A DNA stretch of 64,000 nt, taken from Picocystis sp. L7 (Eukaryota; Chlorophyta; Picocystophyceae; Picocystales; Picocystaceae). Of the stretch, positions 28,433 to 37,102 are shown piece after piece; position 1 is the stretch's first letter; each line of letters begins with the position of its first letter. Below the pieces are notes generated by a model. That model made no database searches and had not been told where the DNA came from. It was given only the letters and a program-made list of their open reading frames with translations. The position numbers and the translations under genes were made by a program. Where the stretch lies: the NCBI GenBank assembly GCA_020975725.1, contig QXJR01000028.1, forward strand, positions 682,001 to 746,000, given 5' to 3'.

Positions 28433-29568
28433 TTACAGGAAGTAGTCAGGGGGGGCAGCTCTTCCCTGCAGGCCTCGTCCTTCACTAGGTGCAGCCTCGA
28501 ACACCTTGTATGCTTTATTCAGGTTCTCGTCTAGCTCTAGGATCGCTGCCACGTTCCCACAGCGATAACAATAATTTGGCGCCGACCATACTGTGACAAG
28601 CCGTTCGTTGAACATGACTTTGTATCCTTCCATGACCAGCTGATGTGCACGGGCTATCATATCTACCTTATTGATGTGGTTGAATTGCATGCAAATGTCC
28701 TCTCCAAACAAGTATCCAGCACCCCGTGGGCTAAGCCCCCACCCATTGATCTCTTCTGGATCTGACCACAGCAGGTCGCACATGGGTCCATCGTGTGGTA
28801 CTTCCTGTTTCCTGTCAATGGTCCTGATTTGGTTGATGGAGTTGATGGAAGGCGACAGCCCCCCGTGCACGCAGAAGATTTGATTGTCTATGATCGCAGA
28901 CAGGCTGATGTAATCGAATACTTCCGTACAATACCTCCACACATTCACCGACCCGTACTTTCTCAAACACTCGTCATAGAACCCGTACACCTGCGTTGTG
29001 ACGTGTTGTCAGCCTTACTCCACACGACTTGGGTGCGATCGATGGTGCGTTTTCGTCGATTCTTCCATGCGGTCTTGGACTCACCTGTGTGATCTGCCTG
29101 CTTTCGTGGTTACCTCGAATGAGTGTGATCCGATCCGGATACCTCACCTTGAGCGCCAGCAGCAAGAGGAAGGTCTCCACACTGTAAAATCCGCGATCCA
29201 CGAAGTCACCCATGAAGAGATAGTTCGTCTTGGGACATTCACCGCCCACGCGAAACAGCTCCACGAGGTCGTAGAACTTCGTGCGTCCCACCCGTCGCGG
29301 TCTTCCTCGTCAGCACACCTTCCACGCGCATCCTTCCCTCCCTCGCCTCCCTCGCAGGCGCGCGTTTGTCCTTCGTGCTCCACCTGCGCCGTGGTCGACG
29401 CACCTGTCCGTGGATGTCGCCGCAGAGCGTGACCGGTGCATCCACTCGCTGCACGTTTCCTTCTTCCACGAAGATCTCGGTGGCCCTGGCGCACAGCTGC
29501 TTCACCTCACCCTCTTCCAGCGCCTCGCAGCTCCGCAATCGTTCGATCCACGTCTCCACGTCCTTCAT
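28433..29568 (-). CDS. PPP4C: Protein phosphatase 4 catalytic subunit
   Basis: Ser/Thr phosphatase of the PPP family. Exons: 29568-29404, 29276-29085, 28990-28433; introns 127 nt (acceptor AAG) and 94 nt. Metal and catalytic motifs GDIHGQ, GDFVDRG and RGNHESR are all present, then [15 protein letters not shown] and [13 protein letters not shown]4 rather than PP2A or PP6 is indicated by [35 protein letters not shown] and an EAAPSEGRG-type tail ending PDYFL. The last three residues keep the carboxymethylated-Leu end of the PP2A/PP4/PP6 group. 304 residues, normal. The neighbouring PP4R3 encodes a subunit of the same holoenzyme. Confidence 0.96.
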
Positions 29569-31054
29569 GCCGTGTCGGATGGGCGACACGAGTGGACACC
29601 ACGAGTGCCCAAGGTGGTGGCCCCCACCACCCACCCATGGCGATGGCGAGAAGGAGCTTGGCTTGGACAAGGTCGGGAGGGGGTGGAGGGGGGAAGCACA
29701 CCACGGACGAAGGGACACCACAACCAGGCATCAAACGTGCGTGGGAAGAGAGTGGGGTGGAACAAGACGTGCTCGCGTGCATACAACGCCGTCGGCGATG
29801 CGGCGGTGGGTGCGCGACGGAACGGGGGCGAAGAGGCTTCTCCGCGGTGGAGACGGAACCAACCGCACGGAAATCAATGCTTCGACCCCTTCCACTCCAA
29901 CGCTACGCCCGCCGCCGCCAAGGTGGCGGCCGGTTCCATGGGAGGACCAAACGTCCCACACATTAGGACAACGTTGCACCAATGAGAGGGGGTGCGATGG
30001 CAAAAGGACGAATGCACAAGGACACTTCAATCCAACCGAGAAGATGGGAAAGCATAGCTTCGCCCCGATGAGAAGAATGGACCATGGCCAACACCAACTC
30101 AACGCCTTCGGTTTTGCAAATCTCAAACCAAGACACACACAGGGCCAGCCACTCTAGCCTTCGGCAAAAAGGAACAACCAGGATGCGTTTGGTGCACACC
30201 AACACGGCATGCCTAGATAACTCACATGCTGGTGAATGAAAGTTCAGCCAAGAGGTGCACATGAGAAAGGCACGCACTCCCCCCTAACACTACTCGTTCC
30301 CACACCCAAGGCAAGCATTGCACACATCACGAACGAAACCTCAATTCGTGCAAAGAGATAACATCAAGGACAACAAAACCATGAGCATCGAATTCATATC
30401 CAAGCCTGATTTTAGAGGAAAGATTGGTGCAAAGCCCATCTTTAAAATACGTGAGGCTTACAAGCCTTGAATCAGATTTCTCTCCCACGGCGTTTTCCTA
30501 GGATGGATTGGACAAAGAAAGATGATGTTGATTCGATTTCTAATCATGGTACCCAATCTTGTTGTAGGAATTTCGTTGACAATTTGTAGAAATGCATTGT
30601 TCGGGTGGACTTGCATTCAAGGTGTGGCAGAACGAAACGCGGTCCAATATTTCATTACAACCACGACATTACTAGAAGGGGGCGGCACAACTCGTAACTT
30701 TATTGAAGACGTCTACCACGCCTTATGTTTTTTTTGTGGATTGCTAGCCGGTTGTGGGATCCCCCATAGCCCGCCGCGGTGTTACATTTCTCGCCCAAGT
30801 GTTTAACAATGTAAATAATGTCGACGGGTTTTGTCATCAGTGTCCCACATGCATCTTCACAAGCAAGACGGCGGAAATCACTATCGCATGAGCTTCACAA
30901 CGGGGGAATGGTATGCCAAACGTATGTTACTCGCCCTTCTACCTAGTAGGTATACTCCATTCGTTGCGATCTTGATCGCAACATCCTTTGTTGGTTCGCA
31001 TTCACCATCTGCAAGCTCACAATTGGGATTACTCTCACAATCCTAGTCGTATAC
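29569..31054. other. PP4C upstream region passing into a lower-GC island
   Basis: 29569-29980 is GC-rich and probably promoter. From ~29980 base composition drops and the sequence stops resembling the surrounding gene space. A plus-strand frame at 30522-30806 (94 codons, hydrophobic MMLIRFLIMVPNLVVGISLT) is the only notable one. It faintly recalls algal multipass proteins but has no domain I can name. The LTR element begins at 31055. Confidence 0.35.
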
Positions 31055-31078
31055 TGAAAGGGACTCTGGGTCCCAGGC

Positions 31079-31776
31079 CGGTTGCGACTGAAAAATGGTC
31101 CCCCCCAGGGGCTGAATTTTGGGCCCCCCCCCCTCCAGATGCACTTTCGAACAGATGCACCCCACTCGATCGACTTAACCCATTGTTTACGAAGAGACCG
31201 GTTCGACCCGGGTGGAAAGGGGACCCTTCCTTACTGTGCTTCCCGATGGATCGGAAAACTTCGACCGATCGAATCGACGACCACCCCCAACGATAGGTGT
31301 AGGTCACCTAGATCGATCGAGCAGAAACCGACGACCGATCCTTCGGATGCGACGGCGTGACGTGCGAGAAGGGGCTCGACGCGACAAGGACGGGGGAAAG
31401 ACGGAGTTTTGAAGACAAGGAAAGGTGGAGATGCAGTAAAAGAAGGAGAAGGGTGGCAGCAGAGGAGGTGGGAGGAAGACACGTGCGAAGACGAGCGTGC
31501 CTCCGCAGCACGATTCCAAGGCTCGGCCACGGAATCGTCCTGCACAGGCATGCCTTGGGGTGGGGTGGGGGTTCAAATGGACCCTCCAGGTGGCGGGAAC
31601 GACGTGGCGCAGGTGCGACAGGGCGGGGCTGCAGTGGGTCGCGTGAGCAAGTGTCGCCAACCGAGGCGACGTGGAAACGAAGGTGGGAGGAAAAGAAAAA
31701 AGATGCAGCCGTCCGACTCGTCCTACGTCTATTCAGCAAGAGTTTCTTCTCCAGGGGAATCCTTTGAGGGAACCAA
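31079..31776 (+). repeat. MULE left terminal inverted repeat (698 bp)
   Basis: Pairs with 33921-34618. The outer ~60 bp holds poly-C/poly-G tracts around GGGGCTGAATTTTGGGCC. Its inner 48 bp includes the 3' end of the transposase frame. Confidence 0.95.
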
Positions 31777-33867
31777 GCCGTCCACGCCAGCTTTCAAGCG
31801 CTTCAAGCGTAAAGCATTGCTAGCCTCCCTCGCTTTTTGCTTCTTTGTACGTTCACGCTGATGATGAAGCTTCAACTGTTCAAATTTGCTGTATTGTAGG
31901 ACCTTTGCATGGTCCGGTACCTTCAAGTCGTTGCACTCGACTTTAATAGCTAGGGAATGTTTGCAAATGCCCTTGTCTTGGAAGTTGTGGCAAGTGCAAT
32001 TCTTCCCAAGCACAACCCACTTGGATGTGCGGCTGAAAAAGCTTTCCATGCACTCGTGTTGGAGGGGAAGTAGACCTTTTTCAAACAAGGCTGTAGATTC
32101 CTCACGTAGTACATTCTGTAGTTGTAAATCGACTTCCTCCATCATTTCTTCTGTGGCCATACTTGAGTGAACCATTAAATTCTTCATAGAATCGATGGCT
32201 CTTTCTCTGGCGATTAACAATGCATCGTCTAGTATTGCCTTTGATGGAAATAGGGTAAATTCACCTACTATTTGGCGGAGTGTCCAATCACTGCACATCA
32301 TGAATTGGTTGACTTTTTCCCAGAGCTTGACAGACGCGAGTGATACACCATGCGGATGAAACTCATACTCTCGCATCTTCTCACGCACAAGTGAGGAAAT
32401 TGCATGAGTAAGAGGTAGCAATGCCTTGTGGATGTCCATCCTCCTTTGAGTAGACCTACTTGGCATATGAACCCTCTTAAAGGTATTATTATTGCTCTCA
32501 TGTCCTTGATTGCTTACGGGGTATCCAGGTGGTGCATCACAACGGCCCCAATACCGAAAAGGGCCACCATACGTCGACCTCCACCAACTTATGAACTTTT
32601 CGTGCTTGGAAAATTCATGCTCAAACTTTTCTAGCAAGATTTCCTTCACCTCTTTGCTTGTGGCGTATGAAATACGCTTGACATAGCTACCAATCAATGT
32701 GCCAGTACATGGTGGAATGTGGTATCGCTTGAAGGCTTGTTGAAGATTGCCGTCCACCCGAGAGAGATGTGCGTAGCAATCTTGTTGATGCCAAGTATAT
32801 CCTCTCAAGTTAAAGAAGTTTTGCACACCTGCATGAAGCCCTGCACCGGCATCCTTGAGGACGTAGATATCATCGAAGAAGCCCTCTGCAGAATCACCCA
32901 TTAGCATCCAGAATGATTGTAAGTGAAAGGTTGTACTTTCCATGCTCTCGGTTGGTACAATGCTGTAAATGATAGGAAACCAATGTCCTGCTCCATCCGT
33001 GATTCCGCTTGCTAACAAGATCAGCATGTCATTCGTGAAAATCCTAAATGTCGCATCGATTGTCATCTGTCTAGCCATCCCCGTAGCAATGGACTTCTTT
33101 GCCCAATCTACCATTTGAGGAGTTGAGAAGCTCATCATCAATGATTTGAGAAAGTCTTGCTCGCCCATTTCATGTGCCAAATTGTAGTCAACGATGAAAC
33201 ATTCATCTTTGCTGTAGCTCTTGCTCTCCCTCCAAAGATTTTCTTCAACGAACCTTTCAAAACCTCCTACGGTATTGGAAGGGGTGCGGCCTTTCCTTTG
33301 ATAGGATAAAAAGTTTTTAATTTGCTTCTTTGTGATACCTTCCAAGTCATATCCATTAAGCTCTAATTGGCGCATAATTTTTGGTACCACAATGTCGCTG
33401 TCCACAAAACTAAGCAATGTCACCTTCAATTTGTGTGGAAGCCCGGACGAAGTCCTTCTATGAGGAACCTCATCATGAACATGGGATCCCTTTGTCAGCA
33501 AAACAAGTTGACCTAAGTCGTTGCGTATTAACTTTAGCTCCGCTTTGCAATGGCACTCCTTAGTGGCATTGCAGCACCATTTTTTCAAGAGAAGGTTCTC
33601 ATCTTTGTCACGACGAGGCAATTTGTGCTTGAGACTCTTCGGCTTCTTCACTATCCACTTCCCAATCGCATCACTTTGGTGTTGCAACAATTCCTTGGAC
33701 ACCCAATCTTTCTCGCTTTGAGACAAGGATGTGCATCCCAATGCCCCTTGCATGGAGCATTGTGAAGACTCAACCCATTCCTCATGGAGGGGATCATGTG
33801 CCTCCTCATCATGAAGCGATTCAAACGACCTTTCTCGCGAAGGGCAAGGCGAATTTGCAACTTCCAT
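31729..33867 (-). CDS. MULE transposase with SWIM zinc finger
   Basis: 712 residues, one open frame. N-terminal zinc-binding region with CCNATKECHCKAELK and HVHDEVPHR (FAR1/WRKY-GCM1-like), then the MULE DDE domain: first Asp in MTIDATFRIFTND, second Asp in YVLKDAGAGLHAG, followed by QQDCYAHLSRVDGNLQ and SNQGHESNNNTFK, where the catalytic Glu is expected. A SWIM finger near the C-terminus reads CTCHNFQDKGICKHSLAIK (CxCx6CxH). The last ~16 codons run into the left TIR, so stop codon and C-terminus are part of the repeat. No stop or frameshift breaks it, so activity is plausible. Confidence 0.93.
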   Translation of the reverse strand: MEVANSPCPSRERSFESLHDEEAHDPLHEEWVESSQCSMQGALGCTSLSQSEKDWVSKELLQHQSDAIGKWIVKKPKSLKHKLPRRDKDENLLLKKWCCNATKECHCKAELKLIRNDLGQLVLLTKGSHVHDEVPHRRTSSGLPHKLKVTLLSFVDSDIVVPKIMRQLELNGYDLEGITKKQIKNFLSYQRKGRTPSNTVGGFERFVEENLWRESKSYSKDECFIVDYNLAHEMGEQDFLKSLMMSFSTPQMVDWAKKSIATGMARQMTIDATFRIFTNDMLILLASGITDGAGHWFPIIYSIVPTESMESTTFHLQSFWMLMGDSAEGFFDDIYVLKDAGAGLHAGVQNFFNLRGYTWHQQDCYAHLSRVDGNLQQAFKRYHIPPCTGTLIGSYVKRISYATSKEVKEILLEKFEHEFSKHEKFISWWRSTYGGPFRYWGRCDAPPGYPVSNQGHESNNNTFKRVHMPSRSTQRRMDIHKALLPLTHAISSLVREKMREYEFHPHGVSLASVKLWEKVNQFMMCSDWTLRQIVGEFTLFPSKAILDDALLIARERAIDSMKNLMVHSSMATEEMMEEVDLQLQNVLREESTALFEKGLLPLQHECMESFFSRTSKWVVLGKNCTCHNFQDKGICKHSLAIKVECNDLKVPDHAKVLQYSKFEQLKLHHQRERTKKQKAREASNALRLKRLKAGVDGLVPSKDSPGEETLAE

Positions 33868-33920
33868 CGATTCCTACGAGGCCATCAAAACATTCGTTAG
33901 ACAAGACTTCAGGGCCTTCC

Positions 33921-34618
33921 CTTGGTTCCCTCAAAGGATTCCCCTGGAGAAGAAACTCTTGCTGAATAGACGTAGGACGAGTCGGACGGCTGCATCTTTT
34001 TTTTTCCCTCCCACCTTCGTTTCCACGTCGCCTCGGTTGGCGACACTTGCTCACGCGACCCACTGCAGCCCCGCCCTGTCGCACCTGCGCCACGTCGTTC
34101 CCGCCACCTGGAGGGTCCATTTGAACCCCCACCCCACCCCAAGGCATGCCTGTGCAGGACGATTCCGTGGCCGAGCCTTGGAATCGTGCTGCGGAGGCAC
34201 GCTCGTCTTCGCACGTGTCTTCCTCCCACCTCCTCTGCTGCCACCCTTCTCCTTCTTTTACTGCATCTCCACCTTTCCTTGTCTTCAAAACTCCGTCTTT
34301 CCCCCGTCCTTGTCGCGTCGAGCCCCTTCTCGCACGTCACGCCGTCGCATCCGAAGGATCGGTCGTCGGTTTCTGCTCGATCGATCTAGGTGACCTACAC
34401 CTATCGTTGGGGGTGGTCGTCGATTCGATCGGTCGAAGTTTTCCGATCCATCGGGAAGCACAGTAAGGAAGGGTCCCCTTTCCACCCGGGTCGAACCGGT
34501 CTCTTCGTAAACAATGGGTTAAGTCGATCGAGTGGGGTGCATCTGTTCGAAAGTGCATCTGGAGGGGGGGGGGGCCAAAATTCAGCCCCTGGGGGGGACC
34601 ATTTTTCAGTCGCAACCG
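33921..34618 (-). repeat. MULE right terminal inverted repeat (698 bp)
   Basis: Inverse complement of 31079-31776, differing by a few bases in A- and G-runs. The transposase start codon is 53 bp inside its inner edge, so this TIR should contain the transposase promoter. Confidence 0.95.
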
Positions 34619-34752
34619 GTCCCAGGCCCCCCTACGAGGAGCCTCGGTCTCCCCTCCATCCTGGGTCACCCAACCAAGGGCCCCAGGATTCGGTTATACT
34701 AGCTTATGCGTGGGTGGTCCCTTCTGGCTTGATTGGAGACAGACAGTCCCCC

Positions 34753-35537
34753 CACCCCTGTGCCACTTTTTTTGGTGGGCTGTGGAGGTACTTCTGCGTT
34801 TCCCACCGCCTTGGCCGGGGACGGCCGATCCAGGCTCAGAGTCTTCGATCAAAGTTGTTCTACGTTTTACGTTGCATCTTTTCGATCGATGACACATGTC
34901 CCGAAACGATCTTCCCTGCACGCCTCGGAGCCTTCCCGTGTGGGCAGGCGCGTGGGTCCGTTGGGGTCCCATCTACTAGCGGTCGACGAGTTCGACTTCA
35001 AACCTCTGTATCTTCGCAATGACGCGTTGGATTGACTTGTAAGTACTCTCGTTCGAAAGCTCTTGTTGCGTTCTTTTGAATGGTGTCCTTGGCATGCTCT
35101 TAAACGGCCTGTGCGCGATTTTAGAGACCGAAATAGGCATGCACCTCGAACAAGGTCCGCCTGACCGGCGCAAAGGGCAGATTTGGATCACATCTCCCCA
35201 ACCACGCCCGGGAAGGGGGCGAAACAAGTCCTCAAAGAAAGAGCGGAAGCGGTTGCACGGACGAGAGAAAAGAAGCGCACTCAATCGGCGTGATGGGCGT
35301 CCTCCGACGCATTCCCATCTGTGGTCCCAAACAGCCCAAATTGGCCTGGGTTTCAAAAGTCGCGAGAGTGAACCCGCACGAGTTCGATGTCAGGGGCGTG
35401 AATCATGCACGCGAGACCCACACCACCGGAAAGAGCATCGAAAATCATGCTGAGGGAGGCCAAGCACGTGCGGAATGGACCACGAGGCGGCACGTGACCC
35501 TCTCGGACTCACACGCGCAAAAAGTGGCATAGGGGTG
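34753..35537. mobile_element. CACTA-like non-autonomous DNA transposon, 785 bp, in the 5' LTR
   Basis: Comparison with the intact 3' LTR shows 785 bp of extra sequence inserted in a C-run. Its ends are imperfect inverted repeats: CACCCCTGTGCCACTTTTT and the complement of AAAAAGTGGCATAGGGGTG (18 of 19 match). The leading CAC and an apparent 3-bp duplication (CCC, ambiguous in the C-run) fit the CACTA/EnSpm superfamily. It has no transposase-like frame, so it would need a helper. Other TIR superfamilies cannot be excluded from ends this short. Confidence 0.72.
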
Positions 35538-36020
35538 CCCCCGGTCATTTTGGGTGAACCCCCGGTCCCTATACAGGGATCGGTCCCTACCTCGAGGCCC
35601 CAACACAGAAGGGTACTCGATCGAGGGTTCCCCAATCCCGAGGCTCTGCCCTGGAGGAACGGACGGCCAGAAGGGCTCCAGCAGCCCTTGCTCCCCAACA
35701 GAACGGATCTTCACCGTTGGGTTGGGCACCAGACCCACCAAGAGATCTTTGCGGAGCAGATCTCATGGTGGATAAGGCCTGGAAACACCACCCCCCTGTG
35801 AGAAGCCACCTAGGGCTTCCCACAGGATCTTGTAATTGAATTAGAACCTTCCTGATCTCAGCTCCAGGTGCGCTTTGGTTCTCCGCACCTCCCAACTCAA
35901 CGTGGAACCTTCTCCACACGCAAAGTGCCAGAAACTTGGGCTGTTGTACGACCTGCTGTCGCTTCACAGCCTGCCCCAAGCCATCCAACCACAACAGAGT
36001 TTACGAGTCCATCAGGCGTG

Positions 36021-37085
36021 ATGGAAGAAGATTCGGTTCTGGCTGCTACCACAGTAGCACGCCTTGAAGAAAGGATAATGGAGCTGGAAAGGGACTTGGC
36101 CAGGTCGCTGGCCACTCCCGAAGACATCGAGGAAGAGGAGGACTTCAAACATGAACCTGCTGAATTCAGCGACATGTTTGAAGCCCTCCGAAAGTCCGGA
36201 GCAGTCAAAGGCATTGTAATGCCGTCTCCCACAGTCTTCACTGGGGAGGAGCTGAATAAGGATCCTTATGCCCTTCACAGGTGGTATAAGGAGACCTCTT
36301 GCTGGGTCAAAGCAAGAGTGGCGAAGGACGTTCCGCAGGCCGCTATGGCCCTCCAAACACTTGGAGGCACAGCCCGCCTTGCAATGGAAAACATGGAGAC
36401 AGCGGCCCCTGGAAAGCTACAGTCTTTGGATGCGATATTCAGCGCACTGCTGAATATCTTCCAAAGATGTGACCCAGGTCCAAAAGCATACGATGAGTTC
36501 CTCAGAACTCGTATGCGAACGGACGAAACAGCGGTGGATTTTCTGAACAGGTTGCTGTCACTGTCAGTAGTGATAGGCAGCAGCAAGGATCCCACAGTCT
36601 CCCGCATTTCCGATGCGGAACTGGCCGCACGCTTCCGCGCAGGGCTCCCGATATGGATGATTCAGCGGATGCGCGAAAAGCACCAGCTGCTGGTGACGCT
36701 TCACCAGACCCCGGACATCAGCCCCTGGGGATTAGCAGGAACTGCCATGGACATTGAGCAGAACTGCTCCAGTGAACAGACTGGACAGGCTGCCAAACGC
36801 CCACAGCGTGCTGGACGCGTCAGCGCTGTGAAGGACAGCAAGTCCTCCAAGGAGGAGGCAGTGAAGACCCAGCGCGCGTCCAAGCGCTTCAAGGACCTGG
36901 AAGAGAGAGACCAAGAATTGGTCATGGCCCTCCAGGGGGACCTCAAGGGCTATGAGCTGAAGGCAAAGCTCCCTGGTGACCTGCTTCAGCGATGCCGCCA
37001 ACTCTCGGTGTGCGATATCTGCCATCGCTATGGCCACAGCGGCAGCGGCTGTAAAGCCCGTGCCGTGTTCAGTTCAAAAAACTGA
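36021..37085 (+). CDS. gag: Retrotransposon gag protein
   Basis: 354-residue frame from the ATG at 36021, 24 bp after the 5' LTR. A coiled-coil-like start (ARLEERIMELERDLARSL) precedes a Ty3/gypsy capsid-type region (ALHRWYKETSCWVKARVA, YDEFLRTRMRTDETAVDFLNRLL, ARFRAGLPIWMIQRM). A CCHC zinc knuckle CDICHRYGHSGSGC lies near the C-terminus (nucleocapsid). Family knowledge: forms the virus-like particle and packages element RNA. Confidence 0.88.
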   Translation: MEEDSVLAATTVARLEERIMELERDLARSLATPEDIEEEEDFKHEPAEFSDMFEALRKSGAVKGIVMPSPTVFTGEELNKDPYALHRWYKETSCWVKARVAKDVPQAAMALQTLGGTARLAMENMETAAPGKLQSLDAIFSALLNIFQRCDPGPKAYDEFLRTRMRTDETAVDFLNRLLSLSVVIGSSKDPTVSRISDAELAARFRAGLPIWMIQRMREKHQLLVTLHQTPDISPWGLAGTAMDIEQNCSSEQTGQAAKRPQRAGRVSAVKDSKSSKEEAVKTQRASKRFKDLEERDQELVMALQGDLKGYELKAKLPGDLLQRCRQLSVCDICHRYGHSGSGCKARAVFSSKN

Positions 37086-37102
37086 ACGCGCTCCAGCGGT
37101 CG

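Larger units (their letters stand above)
31079..34618 (-). mobile_element. MULE (Mutator-like) DNA transposon, complete-looking, 3540 bp
   Basis: Terminal inverted repeats of 698 bp begin CGGTTGCGACTG and end CAGTCGCAACCG. A 9-bp target duplication, GTCCCAGGC, lies at 31070-31078 and 34619-34627; because it abuts palindromic CCGG, other lengths (7 or 11 bp) can also be read. The TIRs are almost identical, with a few differences in homopolymer runs, so the insertion is young. It is inserted in the 5' LTR of the gypsy element and is thus younger than that. It encodes one transposase on the minus strand. Long TIRs plus 9-bp duplication are typical of Mutator elements. Confidence 0.94.
31055..35996 (+). 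repeat. 5' LTR, split by two transposon insertions
   Basis: LTR sequence occupies 31055-31078, 34619-34752 and 35538-35996; the rest is the MULE and the CACTA-like element. The pieces match the intact 3' LTR in order, and the target duplications of the inserted elements account for the few extra bases. Confidence 0.9.

Noticed and set aside
30522-30806. Hydrophobic 94-codon frame left of the LTR element
   Set aside because: The faint resemblance to algal multipass proteins is too weak, and no second exon could be found.
34976-35356. 126-codon frame inside the CACTA-like element as a transposase
   Set aside because: Too short, Arg/Pro-rich, no DDE or zinc motifs.
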